Positions 35,624 to 43,738 are shown, numbered from the stretch's first letter. The stretch: DNA of 64,000 nucleotides from Mesonia maritima (GCF_042433895.1 NZ_JBHLUA010000004.1:124001-188000), one strand, 5' to 3'. The notes: generated by a model not told the origin, from the sequence alone. A program made the numbers and translations.

Positions 35624-36382
35624 ATGTATAAACGTTTCAGTAAAGAATTTTTTCAGCAGGAAGAAGCCATTTCAGGTTTTATTGAAAATTTTGATAAAAA
35701 AGGAAAAGTTTTCGGAAAAATTGGTAGAAATACTATAAAATTATTTCCGTTGAATGGAAGCACAATAAACATAAAATCGTTTAAAATTCCGAATATAATT
35801 AATCAGATCGCTTATCGGTTTTTCAGAAAAAGTAAAGCGCAACGTTCTTTTGAATATGCGCTACACCTTAAAAAAATAAATATAGGAACGCCAGAACCTA
35901 TCGCTTATTTTGAAAATTCCACCGCATTTTTATTTAAAGATAGCTATTATGTGAGTGAACATTTAGCCGCAGATTTAACTTATCGCGAACTTACACGCGA
36001 TTTAAATTACCCGAATCACGAGCAGATTTTGCGAGCTTTTACACGTTTTACTTTTCAGCTTCATGAAAATAGGGTTTTATTTTTAGATCATTCGCCGGGA
36101 AATACACTTATTCAATTAAATAACGGAAATTATAAGTTTTATTTAGTCGATTTAAACCGAATGGAATTTAAACATCTTTCTTTAGAAGAACGTATAAAAA
36201 ACTTCGCACGTTTAACCGTTCATAAATCTATGATAGAAACGATGAGCGATGAGTATGCGAAATGCATAAATGAAGATGCTGACAAAATATTTGAAATGAT
36301 GTGGATGGAAACGCAACAATTTCAGGAGAAATTCCGACGAAAAAGAAGAATGAAGAAAAAACTTAAATTTTGGAAGGCTTAA
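35624..36382 (+). CDS. Kdo/InaA-type lipopolysaccharide kinase
   Basis: A 252-residue kinase-fold protein. The catalytic loop F-L-D155-H-S-P-G-N160 and metal-binding D176 in YLVDLNRMEF are those of the KdkA/InaA/WaaP family, which phosphorylates Kdo or heptose in the LPS inner core. YYVSEHLAADLTYREL fits the hinge. I start at the ATG at 35624; an in-frame TTG fifteen bases further upstream overlaps the promoter-like box. A YIP1 membrane protein follows 33 bases on. It lies divergent to the glycosyltransferase run. The exact target sugar is not known. Confidence 0.85.
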   Translation: MYKRFSKEFFQQEEAISGFIENFDKKGKVFGKIGRNTIKLFPLNGSTINIKSFKIPNIINQIAYRFFRKSKAQRSFEYALHLKKINIGTPEPIAYFENSTAFLFKDSYYVSEHLAADLTYRELTRDLNYPNHEQILRAFTRFTFQLHENRVLFLDHSPGNTLIQLNNGNYKFYLVDLNRMEFKHLSLEERIKNFARLTVHKSMIETMSDEYAKCINEDADKIFEMMWMETQQFQEKFRRKRRMKKKLKFWKA

Positions 36383-36415
36383 TACTTTTTCTAAATTTAA
36401 TATAGAACATAGTTT

Positions 36416-37072
36416 ATGAATAATCTAGAGAAAATAAGAGAAGCAGAAACAAAGGGAATGTCAAAAACCTTGTTTTATAATCTATTATTTCATCCTTCCA
36501 GCGCTTTTCGTTACATTTTTGAAAATAAAATGTATGAAACCACTACAATTTTGCTAATTCTCGGCGGAATTGTTAGAGCTTTTAATGATAAAGTTCAAGA
36601 TAATGCAGGAGATGACACTTCATTAGGTGGAATTTTATTTGGAAGTATTTTATTTGGGGGATTATTAGGCTGGATAGCTTTCTATATTTACGCAGCAATA
36701 TTGAGTTTTGCCGGAGAATGGTTAGGCGGAAAAGCTAGTGGAAAAAAATTTAGAACCGTAATTGGCTGGGCGCTTATTCCTTCAATTCTTGGTTTACTAT
36801 TATTGATACCTGCCATTTTAGTATTTGGAAAGGATATTTTTTCCAGTTCTTTATCGAGCGATAATTTAGCTTACGAAATTTTCTATTATATTTTTATGGC
36901 TATTTACTTTAGCTTACAAATTTGGTCATTGATAATATTTATAATAGGAGTGAAGTTTACTCAAAAATTTGGGACTTTCAGAGCAATTATAAATATTTTA
37001 TTTCCAGCAATAGCACTAGTTTTATTTATAATGCTAATTTTTGCGGTTGCAAAATTGCCAAGTATTTTTTAG
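36416..37072 (+). CDS. YIP1 family membrane protein
   Basis: A 218-residue protein with five hydrophobic helices (including TTTILLILGGIVRAF, ILFGGLLGWIAFYIYAAIL, VIGWALIPSILGLLLLIPAIL, IFYYIFMAIYFSLQIWSLII and IINILFPAIALVLFIMLIFA). The N-terminal FYNLLFHPSSAFRYIFEN and the middle FAGEWLGGKASGKKFRTVIGWA are typical of bacterial YIP1 proteins. Function unknown in bacteria. It follows the Kdo-kinase-like gene in the same direction and may be co-transcribed. Confidence 0.82.
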   Translation: MNNLEKIREAETKGMSKTLFYNLLFHPSSAFRYIFENKMYETTTILLILGGIVRAFNDKVQDNAGDDTSLGGILFGSILFGGLLGWIAFYIYAAILSFAGEWLGGKASGKKFRTVIGWALIPSILGLLLLIPAILVFGKDIFSSSLSSDNLAYEIFYYIFMAIYFSLQIWSLIIFIIGVKFTQKFGTFRAIINILFPAIALVLFIMLIFAVAKLPSIF

Positions 37073-37082
37073 AAAAAACTTA

Positions 37083-37841
37083 TTACTTACGTCCTTTTCT
37101 AATAAGCCACACTTTTGCATAGCGCATAAAAACAGTGTAACCTTGAATATAAGCTATCGTTAGACCTACAACGCCATCACGAAAACCACCTTGAATGATG
37201 TAATGCTTAAAAAAACTCCACATTGGTTTTATTACAAAATGGTAAGGCGTTAATTTCCCTATTTTTTTATCGTAATCTTTGGCTTGCCACCACGCATAAC
37301 GATTCATTTTTTCTAAAAAACGGTCAAGTGTAATATAGGTATTATGGTAAAATTTATTTTTTAACTTTTTTACTTTTCCGTTTGCAATTATTTCAGCGTG
37401 AACGCGTTTATTTTCGTAAGAACATTTACTTTTTTTAAACAAACGGATCACTTTGTCATTTTTCCATCCGCTATGTTTTACGTGTTTTCCCATGAAATGG
37501 TTTTTTCTACCAATCCAATAGGCAACCGTCCCATCTTTAGGAGGGTTTTTTAAAACCGCTAAAATTTCTTCTTTTAATTCGGGAGTAACTCTTTCATCTG
37601 CATCAACCAGTAAAATCCATTCGTTTTTAGCCTGTGGAATTGCCCAGTTTTTTTGGGAAGCAGAATACTCATATTCTCTTCTAATCACTTTATCGGCAAG
37701 CTTCGACGCTTTTTCAAAAGTACCGTCGTTACTAAAACTATCCACCACTAAAACTTCATCAGCAAAGCTAACCGAAGCAATTACCTCTTCGATATTGTGA
37801 ATTTCGTTTCCTGTAGGTATTAAAGCTGTGATTTTTTCCAA
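37083..37841 (-). CDS. GT2 glycosyltransferase, WaaE/KdtX-like
   Basis: A 252-residue GT-A enzyme with EKITALIPTGNEIHNIEEVI, VLVVDSFSNDGTFEKAS and WILLVDADERVTPELKEEI (DxD-like metal site D-A-D). YEYSASQKNWAIPQAKNEW is characteristic of the WaaE/KdtX group, which adds glucose to heptose I of the LPS inner core. The C-terminal part has a short amphipathic or membrane-associated segment. It is convergent with the YIP1 gene (10-base gap). The WaaE-like assignment is by family resemblance; the acceptor here is not proven. Confidence 0.88.
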   Translation of the reverse strand: MEKITALIPTGNEIHNIEEVIASVSFADEVLVVDSFSNDGTFEKASKLADKVIRREYEYSASQKNWAIPQAKNEWILLVDADERVTPELKEEILAVLKNPPKDGTVAYWIGRKNHFMGKHVKHSGWKNDKVIRLFKKSKCSYENKRVHAEIIANGKVKKLKNKFYHNTYITLDRFLEKMNRYAWWQAKDYDKKIGKLTPYHFVIKPMWSFFKHYIIQGGFRDGVVGLTIAYIQGYTVFMRYAKVWLIRKGRK

Positions 37842-37886
37842 CTTGGTTAGTTTGAAAGCGTTGTTAAAAAACTTTTATTTATTTGA

Positions 37887-37894
37887 CAAAGTTA
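37887..37894 (-). promoter_or_regulatory. Candidate -7 box (TAACTTTG) for the WaaE-like gene
   Basis: TAACTTTG on the reverse strand, 45 bases before the ATG at 37841. No clear -33 box. Confidence 0.35.
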
Positions 37895-38020
37895 AATTAT
37901 TCTAATAAGTTTGAAACCGATAAATCATCTATCATCACAAAGATGTGATTTTTTTTAAAAGGTTGCGAGGCAATATTAAGTTTTTTTTAAATTTAATAAA
38001 AGCTAAAGGTAAAAAATAGT

Positions 38021-38028
38021 TATTTTTG
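38021..38028 (+). promoter_or_regulatory. Candidate -7 box (TATTTTTG) for the DGD-motif GT2 gene
   Basis: TATTTTTG lies 29 bases before the TTG start at 38058. Full TAnnTTTG match. Confidence 0.4.
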
Positions 38029-38057
38029 TTTGTAGTAGACTGAGTTGAAAAATAAAA

Positions 38058-38897
38058 TTGGAGAACATTATTAAAGTTTCAGTAATAATTAGTACATATA
38101 ATTCTGAAGAATGGTTAGAAAAAGTTCTTTGGGGTTATGCGTGTCAAAATTTTACAGATTTTGAATTGGTAATTGCTGATGATGGTTCGAAAAAACCCAC
38201 CTTCGATTTAATTGAAAAAATGGCTCAACAAGTCTCTTTTCCTATTCAACATATTTGGCAACAAGACGATGGTTTTCAAAAATCACGCATTTTAAATAAA
38301 GCTTTACTCGCTTGCAAGGCAGATTATGTGTTAATGAGCGATGGCGATTGCATTCCACGAAACGATTTTATTTCAACTCATATTAAACATCGTGAAAAAG
38401 GATATTTTTTATCAGGTGGTTACTTTATGCTTCCGCTAGAAATATCAAAATCTATCTCTAAAGAAACTATTTTTTCACAAGAATGTTTCGATTTAGAATG
38501 GTTACGCGAAAAGGGTTTAAATACTTCTTTTAAAAATCGAAAATTAAGTTCTAAAGGTGTTCTTCAAAAAATATTGAATAAAATTACACCTACAAATGCC
38601 AGTTGGAATGGTCATAATGCTAGCGGTTGGAAAAAAGATATTTTAGCGATTAACGGTTTTGATGAACGAATGCAATATGGCGGGCAAGATAGAGAATTAG
38701 GGGAACGGTTAATTAATAGCGGAATTAAATCTAAACAAATTCGTTATTCTGCGATTTGTATTCATCTTGATCATCCGCGAGGTTATAAAACACAAGAATC
38801 GATCGATAAAAATTTAGCTATTCGCGCTGAAACAAAAAATGAAAACCGAACGTGGACTAAATTTGGGGTAGATAAAAAAGAGCTTAAAGAGAAGTGA
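38058..38897 (+). CDS. GT2 glycosyltransferase with galactosyltransferase-type C-terminus
   Basis: A 279-residue GT-A enzyme: VSVIISTYNSEEWLEKVLWG, FELVIADDGSKKPTF, DYVLMSDGDCIPRNDFI (metal-binding D-G-D) and NGFDERMQYGGQDRELGERL, which is the Glyco_transf_7C-type acceptor motif. The start is a TTG: a TGA lies in frame four codons upstream, and no ATG occurs before the fold begins. The last 14 bases overlap the convergent ATP-grasp gene. The acceptor is unknown but the context is envelope glycan. Confidence 0.86.
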   Translation: MENIIKVSVIISTYNSEEWLEKVLWGYACQNFTDFELVIADDGSKKPTFDLIEKMAQQVSFPIQHIWQQDDGFQKSRILNKALLACKADYVLMSDGDCIPRNDFISTHIKHREKGYFLSGGYFMLPLEISKSISKETIFSQECFDLEWLREKGLNTSFKNRKLSSKGVLQKILNKITPTNASWNGHNASGWKKDILAINGFDERMQYGGQDRELGERLINSGIKSKQIRYSAICIHLDHPRGYKTQESIDKNLAIRAETKNENRTWTKFGVDKKELKEK

Positions 38898-39786
38898 TTT
38901 CCTTTTTTCCGTTTGGAAGTTTGGGTAACTCTATATAATCTCCTAAAATTTTATCATACTTTTCTGGGTAAAATAATTTTCTTCCGTCAGAAGGGTAAAA
39001 AGTCATTTCTCCAAATAAAATTTTTCCATTGATATTATAAAGATCTACCCGTACAAATGGAAATTTATCGGCTAATTTTCTCGCTACAGTAATCATTTTA
39101 GCGAAATTTTCAGGTTGTTGAATTTCGCCTTCGTAAACCGTATTTTCTTTATTATAAAATTCTTGTTTATTCCAGTCAAGATCGTAAAAAGCACGTTGAT
39201 CGTTAATTCCTCTTTCTATATCTATTTGAACAAATTTTGGTTCGCCATTGAAACAGAAAAATTTGTAGTCGTTTATAACTTCTTTTCCCATTTCCTCAAG
39301 ATATTTTTCAGCAATCAATTTTGGCGGAACATTTTTATACGCCCATTCTAAACCACCGCGATAATATTGGTTTTTTCGCATCCATTTATGCAAAAGCCAT
39401 TTCGCTTTTTTGCGGTTAAGGTCTTTTTTGTTTTTTACAATTAAGTTGAAATGAAAACCGTGAACGCCTTTAATCACAAATTTTTCGGGAAGGGTATCAA
39501 AATTTACTTCAGAAGCGTTATCGTAAACGGCTAATAATTCATTTAAATAATCGCTTCCTATTTTTTCATCAACATAATTTCTTACGTTGTATTTATCTAC
39601 TAATAGGGTTAAAATCGGGGGATGATAATAGACTTTTAACCACTGAATTTTTTCGTTGAATTCGGTTGGGTTTTCAAGATCGAGCTTTCTTCCGGTATAA
39701 TATTCATAGTAATACTTCATGTAAATTTCCGGTGGAAGAAATTTCATTTTTTTTACAATTCCGTAAAGAATTTTTTTTAATCGCAT
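38884..39786 (-). CDS. TupA-like ATP-grasp protein
   Basis: A 300-residue protein starting MRLKKILYGIVKKMKFLPPE, with TEFNEKIQWLKVYYHPPILT, KYNVRNYVDEKIG, FVIKGVHGFHFNLIVKN (nucleotide-binding loop), VNDYKFFCFNGEPKFVQID-type core (key residues DYKFFCFNG) and VRVDLYNINGKILFGEMTFYPS. This is the ATP-grasp family named for teichuronopeptide synthesis protein TupA; in Gram-negative bacteria members sit in surface-polysaccharide loci and probably attach an amino acid or similar group to a sugar. It starts three bases after the GT9 gene's stop, so it belongs to the dapD-GT9 operon. Confidence 0.82.
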   Translation of the reverse strand: MRLKKILYGIVKKMKFLPPEIYMKYYYEYYTGRKLDLENPTEFNEKIQWLKVYYHPPILTLLVDKYNVRNYVDEKIGSDYLNELLAVYDNASEVNFDTLPEKFVIKGVHGFHFNLIVKNKKDLNRKKAKWLLHKWMRKNQYYRGGLEWAYKNVPPKLIAEKYLEEMGKEVINDYKFFCFNGEPKFVQIDIERGINDQRAFYDLDWNKQEFYNKENTVYEGEIQQPENFAKMITVARKLADKFPFVRVDLYNINGKILFGEMTFYPSDGRKLFYPEKYDKILGDYIELPKLPNGKKEITSL

Positions 39787-39789
39787 GCG

Positions 39790-40866
39790 TTAGTTTTTAT
39801 TCACTTCAACAAATTTTATTAACCTCGGAATAATGAAATTCGGTTTAAAAGCTTGGTAAAGTTTTAAGGAGTTTTGTTTAAATATTTTTGGGTCGTACGC
39901 TTTAAAAAGTTCCGGTTCAAAATCTTTTAAATGAACCGTTTTATTTACTGAATCTTTAGCGGAAGTTCCCCAAGTTTCTTTTCGAATCCACGGCGAAAAA
40001 ATTGCGAAAGTTGGTAAATTTAAGGCTTTTCCCATATTAATTGCTCCGCCTTCGTTACCAATTACCATTTTGCAGAACGAAGTCAGCACAATAAATTCTC
40101 GCAAACTCGGCGCATAAAAAGGAGAGATTTGCTGTTTTGTAGTTGGGTTACAATACGATAAAAGCTCATTAACTTCTTTTTCTTGACTTGGAATATAGTT
40201 GAATAAAAAGCGAAGCTCAGGAAAGTTTTCGGCAACTTTATCTAGTAACACCGCCATATATTTTAAGGGATATGTTTTTGAATTTTCGCTTCCCAACACA
40301 TTTACCATTATAAACGATTGGTTTTTTAAATCGATATTTTCGTTGGAAGCGATTTTTAGGATTTGTTCTTTTTCTAAAGCAGAAATATAGATTTTTGGTT
40401 GAATTGAAAAATCAATCTCTTCCTCTGGAATAATCGCTTTTAATAAATTGAATCTATTTTCGTACGCCAATCCAACAGCTTTATTTCGTACAAGTTGAAT
40501 TGCATATTTATGCGTGTATAAAAAACCTGCATATTTCTTTTTTTCGTAACCAATTTTAATTTTCGCTCCGGAAAAAGCGGTAATTAATGCGCTACTAATT
40601 TTTCCGTAAACATCGATAACTGTATTATATTTTTCAGCTTTTATCTGCTGAAGGAATTTGAAAAACTTTACATAAGAATTTTCAGTTTCCGGTGTAAAAA
40701 TGATCAGTTTATCAATAAACGGATTATGTTCTACAACCGGAACAGTATGTTTATTAATAAGATAGTGCAATTCAGCAGAAGGATATTTTTTCTTTATCGC
40801 TTCACACAATATAGAAGACGTAAGCACGTCGCCAATCATTTTCTGCTGAATTACAAGTATTTTCAT
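39790..40866 (-). CDS. GT9 (heptosyltransferase-like) glycosyltransferase
   Basis: A 358-residue GT-B enzyme: MKILVIQQKMIGDVLTSSIL at the N-terminus, VIDVYGKISSALITAFSGAK, MVNVLGSENSKTYPLKYMAV and MVIGNEGGAINMGKALNLPT with FAIFSPW after it. This is the GT9/RfaF-RfaC architecture used to add heptoses to the LPS inner core. It starts one base after the dapD stop and so is translated with it. True heptose use cannot be decided here; the substrate may be another sugar. Confidence 0.9.
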   Translation of the reverse strand: MKILVIQQKMIGDVLTSSILCEAIKKKYPSAELHYLINKHTVPVVEHNPFIDKLIIFTPETENSYVKFFKFLQQIKAEKYNTVIDVYGKISSALITAFSGAKIKIGYEKKKYAGFLYTHKYAIQLVRNKAVGLAYENRFNLLKAIIPEEEIDFSIQPKIYISALEKEQILKIASNENIDLKNQSFIMVNVLGSENSKTYPLKYMAVLLDKVAENFPELRFLFNYIPSQEKEVNELLSYCNPTTKQQISPFYAPSLREFIVLTSFCKMVIGNEGGAINMGKALNLPTFAIFSPWIRKETWGTSAKDSVNKTVHLKDFEPELFKAYDPKIFKQNSLKLYQAFKPNFIIPRLIKFVEVNKN

Positions 40867-40867
40867 C

Positions 40868-41683
40868 TTAAACCGCTACATCATAAGTTCTTAATGCATC
40901 GTTTAGTGAAGTTTTCTTATCAGTACTTTCTTTCCGTTTTCCGATAATTAACGCACAAGGAACGTTAAATTCTCCAGCTGGAAATTTTTTGGTATAACTT
41001 CCCGGAATAACCACAGAACGTGCAGGAACAATTCCTTTCATTTCTTTGGGTTCATCTCCGGTAACATCAATAATTTTAGTGGAAGCGGTTAATACTACAT
41101 TTGCGCCTAAGACAGCTTCTTTTTCTACGCGAACACCTTCAACTACGATACTTCTGGAGCCTAAAAAAGCATTATCTTCAATAATTACAGGAGCTGCTTG
41201 TAGAGGTTCTAAAACACCTCCAATTCCAACACCGCCAGAGAGATGCACATTTTTTCCGATTTGTGCACAACTTCCAACGGTTGCCCAAGTATCGACCATC
41301 GTTCCTTCATCTACATAAGCGCCAATATTTACATAGCTTGGCATCATAATTACACCGCTTGAAATATAAGCTCCGTGACGCGCAACAGCATTTGGTACAA
41401 CTCGTATTCCTTTTTCTTTATAGCCTTTTTTCAACGGCATTTTATCGTGATATTCAAAAATCCCGGCTTCTAAGGTTTCCATTTTTTGAATTGGGAAATA
41501 TAAAACTACTGCTTTTTTTACCCATTCATTTACTTGCCAACCAGTTTCTGTAGGTTCTGCACAACGTAATTCACCCGAATCTATTTTCTGAATAACTTCG
41601 CGTATATTGTTTTGTATATGTGTTTCTTTTAATAAGTCTCGGTTTTCCCAAGCTTCTAAAATTGTATTTTTTAAATCTTGCAT
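40868..41683 (-). CDS. dapD: Tetrahydrodipicolinate N-succinyltransferase
   Basis: A 271-residue enzyme from MQDLKNTILEAWENRDLLKE through VVPNAVARHGAYISSGVIMM and VGSCAQIGKNVHLSGGVGIG, the left-handed beta-helix of hexapeptide repeats. It makes N-succinyl-2-amino-6-oxopimelate in the lysine and diaminopimelate pathway, hence peptidoglycan precursor supply. The frame is open six codons further upstream to 41701, but a TATCTTTG box at 41699-41706 overlaps that extension and family members begin with MQDL, so 41683 is the start. It heads an operon with GT9 and ATP-grasp genes. Confidence 0.95.
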   Translation of the reverse strand: MQDLKNTILEAWENRDLLKETHIQNNIREVIQKIDSGELRCAEPTETGWQVNEWVKKAVVLYFPIQKMETLEAGIFEYHDKMPLKKGYKEKGIRVVPNAVARHGAYISSGVIMMPSYVNIGAYVDEGTMVDTWATVGSCAQIGKNVHLSGGVGIGGVLEPLQAAPVIIEDNAFLGSRSIVVEGVRVEKEAVLGANVVLTASTKIIDVTGDEPKEMKGIVPARSVVIPGSYTKKFPAGEFNVPCALIIGKRKESTDKKTSLNDALRTYDVAV

Positions 41684-41698
41684 GGCTAAAATTTTGGT

Positions 41699-41706
41699 CA
41701 AAGATA
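41699..41706 (-). promoter_or_regulatory. Candidate -7 box (TATCTTTG) for dapD
   Basis: Reverse-strand TATCTTTG, 15 bases before the dapD ATG at 41683. It lies back to back with the ruvX box at 41748-41755, giving a compact divergent promoter region. Confidence 0.5.
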
Positions 41707-41747
41707 AGGCTTCCGTATAAATATTATAGCAATAGTTAGAGAAGTGT

Positions 41748-41755
41748 TACCTTTG
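41748..41755 (+). promoter_or_regulatory. Candidate -7 box (TACCTTTG) for ruvX
   Basis: TACCTTTGC, 13 bases before the ruvX ATG. No well-spaced TTG is visible upstream. Confidence 0.45.
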
Positions 41756-41768
41756 CAAAAAATAATAA

Positions 41769-42176
41769 ATGGCGAGAATTTTAGCATTAGATTTTGGAAC
41801 AAAACGTACCGGGATTGCGGTAACCGACGAATTGCAACTAATTGCTTCTGGTTTAACTACCGTAAATACTTCAGAATTGCTAGTGTTTTTAAAGAAATAT
41901 TTTGCTGAAGAAAACGTAGAATTAGTGCTCGTTGGTGAACCTAAACAACGTGACGGAGCACCTTCACAAAGTGAGGAAGCCATTAAATTATTTTTAAAAG
42001 ATTTTATAGAAAAATTTCCGCAGCAAAAAATAGAACGCGTCGATGAACGTTTTACTTCTAAAATGGCAGTACAAACAATGATCGATAGCGGATTGAAAAA
42101 GAAAAAAAGAAGAAATAAAGCCTTAATAGATGAAATTAGCGCCACTATTATTTTACAAACTTATTTGTATAAATGA
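41769..42176 (+). CDS. ruvX: Putative Holliday junction resolvase RuvX (YqgF)
   Basis: The 135-residue RNase-H-fold protein has ARILALDFGTKRTGIAVTDE, LVLVGEPKQRDGAPS, ERVDERFTSKMA and DEISATIILQTYL, which carry the conserved acidic catalytic residues. The family is annotated as a Holliday junction resolvase and is also linked to 16S rRNA 5'-end processing. It starts the rightward run ruvX, four-helix-bundle protein, def, DUF5606, mazG. Confidence 0.93.
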   Translation: MARILALDFGTKRTGIAVTDELQLIASGLTTVNTSELLVFLKKYFAEENVELVLVGEPKQRDGAPSQSEEAIKLFLKDFIEKFPQQKIERVDERFTSKMAVQTMIDSGLKKKKRRNKALIDEISATIILQTYLYK

Positions 42177-42207
42177 AAAAGGTTTAATGATTAATGAATA
42201 ACTCAAT

Positions 42208-42561
42208 TTGAAAAAAGATTTAAAAATAAGATCTACTAAATTTGCTCATAAATGTGTAAAATTATCACTTAGTCTACCTAAAAATGATTTAGGTTTTCAC
42301 ATGAAAAAGCAGCTTATAAGATGCTCAACATCTGTTGCTGCAAATTATAGAGCTGCTTCGCTAGCACAAACGAAGAAAGGTTTTATTTCAAAATTAAGTA
42401 TAGTAATAGAAGAAGCAGATGAATCTATTTTTTGGATAGAATTCGCGAAAAATGAAAATTTTTTAATAAATAGTGATGATGAAATTTTAAACGAAGCCAA
42501 AGAACTTACATCAATTTTTATAGCGTCACGTAAAACAGCTCAGAAAACTGTTTCAAGTTAA
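42208..42561 (+). CDS. Four-helix-bundle protein (23S rRNA intervening-sequence protein family)
   Basis: The 117-residue protein has the family pattern LGFHMKKQLIRCSTSVAANYRAA, SKLSIVIEEADESIFWIEF and NEAKELTSIFIASRKTA, four amphipathic helices. The start is a TTG (42208-42210): a nearby ATG in another frame stops within a few codons and the next in-frame ATG is about 31 codons on, inside the fold. Members of this family occur in intervening sequences of 23S rRNA genes, yet no rRNA is nearby; here it sits between ruvX and def, which suggests that the gene was added there. Function unknown. Confidence 0.85.
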   Translation: MKKDLKIRSTKFAHKCVKLSLSLPKNDLGFHMKKQLIRCSTSVAANYRAASLAQTKKGFISKLSIVIEEADESIFWIEFAKNENFLINSDDEILNEAKELTSIFIASRKTAQKTVSS

Positions 42562-42623
42562 ATTCAATTAAAACTTTTACTTAATATAAATTATTCAGTA
42601 AACCTTAAAACTTAAAAATTAAA

Positions 42624-43214
42624 ATGATTTTACCTATAGTAGCCTATGGCGATCCAGTTTTAAAAAAGAAAGCAAAAGATATTCCAGAAGATTATCCACA
42701 ACTTCAAGAATTAATCGACAATATGTGGGAAACTATGTACAACGCGCACGGCGTTGGTTTGGCAGCTCCGCAAATTGGGAAATCTATTCGTTTGTTTTTA
42801 GTCGATGCTTCTCCCTTTTCTGAAGATGAAGACTTAACCGATGAAGAAAGCGAACAATTAAAAACATTAAAAAAAGCGTTTATTAATCCGCAAATTCTTG
42901 AAGAAACCGGTGACGAATGGGCTTTTAACGAAGGCTGTTTAAGTATTCCAGAAGTAAGAGAAGACGTTTTTAGAAAACCCGAAATTACCATTGAATATTT
43001 CGATGAAAACTTCAATAAAAAAACAGAAACTTACGACGGACTCGCAGCTCGCGTAATTCAACATGAATACGATCATATCGAAGGAATTCTATTTACAGAC
43101 AAGCTTTCAAGCCTAAAAAAACGCTTAATTAAAAGTAAATTGCAAAAAATTTCCAAAGGCGAAATTCGTATCGATTACAGAATGCGATTTCCAAAACTAA
43201 AAAAAGCACGTTAA
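42624..43214 (+). CDS. def: Peptide deformylase
   Basis: The 196-residue protein has the three metal-site motifs of the family: GVGLAAPQIGKS, EGCLSIPEVRED (metal Cys) and QHEYDHIEGILF (HExxH). It removes the formyl group from N-terminal methionine of new proteins. Length is usual for Bacteroidota, with an insertion around residues 65-80 (acidic EDEDLTDEESEQ). It lies 62 bases after the four-helix-bundle gene and 56 before DUF5606. Confidence 0.97.
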   Translation: MILPIVAYGDPVLKKKAKDIPEDYPQLQELIDNMWETMYNAHGVGLAAPQIGKSIRLFLVDASPFSEDEDLTDEESEQLKTLKKAFINPQILEETGDEWAFNEGCLSIPEVREDVFRKPEITIEYFDENFNKKTETYDGLAARVIQHEYDHIEGILFTDKLSSLKKRLIKSKLQKISKGEIRIDYRMRFPKLKKAR

Positions 43215-43222
43215 TATTTTTG
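43215..43222 (+). promoter_or_regulatory. Candidate -7 box (TATTTTTG) for the DUF5606 gene
   Basis: TATTTTTG starts directly after the def stop codon, 48 bases before the DUF5606 ATG. A weaker TATTTGC sits nearer, at about 43244. Low certainty. Confidence 0.3.
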
Positions 43223-43270
43223 TAAATATTCAGAGAGATTAGATATTTGCGACCCTAAAAAAGTAAGAAC

Positions 43271-43714
43271 ATGAGTTTAGAAAAAATATTAGCAATTTCA
43301 GGAAAACCGGGATTATACGAATTAAAAGCGCAAACCCGCGGCGGTTTTGTAGCAGAATCGTTGGCAGACGGTAAAAAAATCTCTGTCAATGTACGTCATA
43401 ACGTAAGCATGTTAAGCGAAATTGCAATGTACACGTATACCGAAGAAGTTCCATTACGAGAAGTTTTTCAAAATATTTCGGAAAAAGAAAATGGAAAAGA
43501 AGCCATTAGCCATAAAGAATCTAAAGAAAAGTTAGAAGAATATTTTTCAGAAGTATTACCAGAATACGATGAAGATCGCGTTTACACAAGCGATATCAAA
43601 AAAGTATTTCAATGGTATAATATTTTAGCAAAAGCCGGAAAAACAGATTTTTCAGCGCCAAAAGAAGAAGCTAAAACCGAAGTGAAAGAAGAAAAATCTT
43701 CAGAAGAAGAATAA
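43271..43714 (+). CDS. DUF5606 family protein
   Basis: The 147-residue protein begins MSLEKILAISGKPGLYELKA, with ESLADGKKISVNVRHNVSML, a helical middle and a tail rich in E and K (KEEAKTEVKEEKSSEEE). The N-terminal DUF5606 domain (about residues 1-50) is found mainly in Bacteroidota. Function unknown. It is the fourth gene of the ruvX-def run, and an intrinsic terminator follows 24 bases on. Confidence 0.85.
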   Translation: MSLEKILAISGKPGLYELKAQTRGGFVAESLADGKKISVNVRHNVSMLSEIAMYTYTEEVPLREVFQNISEKENGKEAISHKESKEKLEEYFSEVLPEYDEDRVYTSDIKKVFQWYNILAKAGKTDFSAPKEEAKTEVKEEKSSEEE

Positions 43715-43738
43715 ATTTTTCAATAGTTATAGAAAAGA

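Noticed and set aside
41747..42145. A 132-residue open frame antisense to ruvX
   Set aside because: It is complementary to almost the whole ruvX gene, whose product has clear family motifs. The antisense translation has serine- and phenylalanine-rich low-complexity sequence typical of shadow frames.
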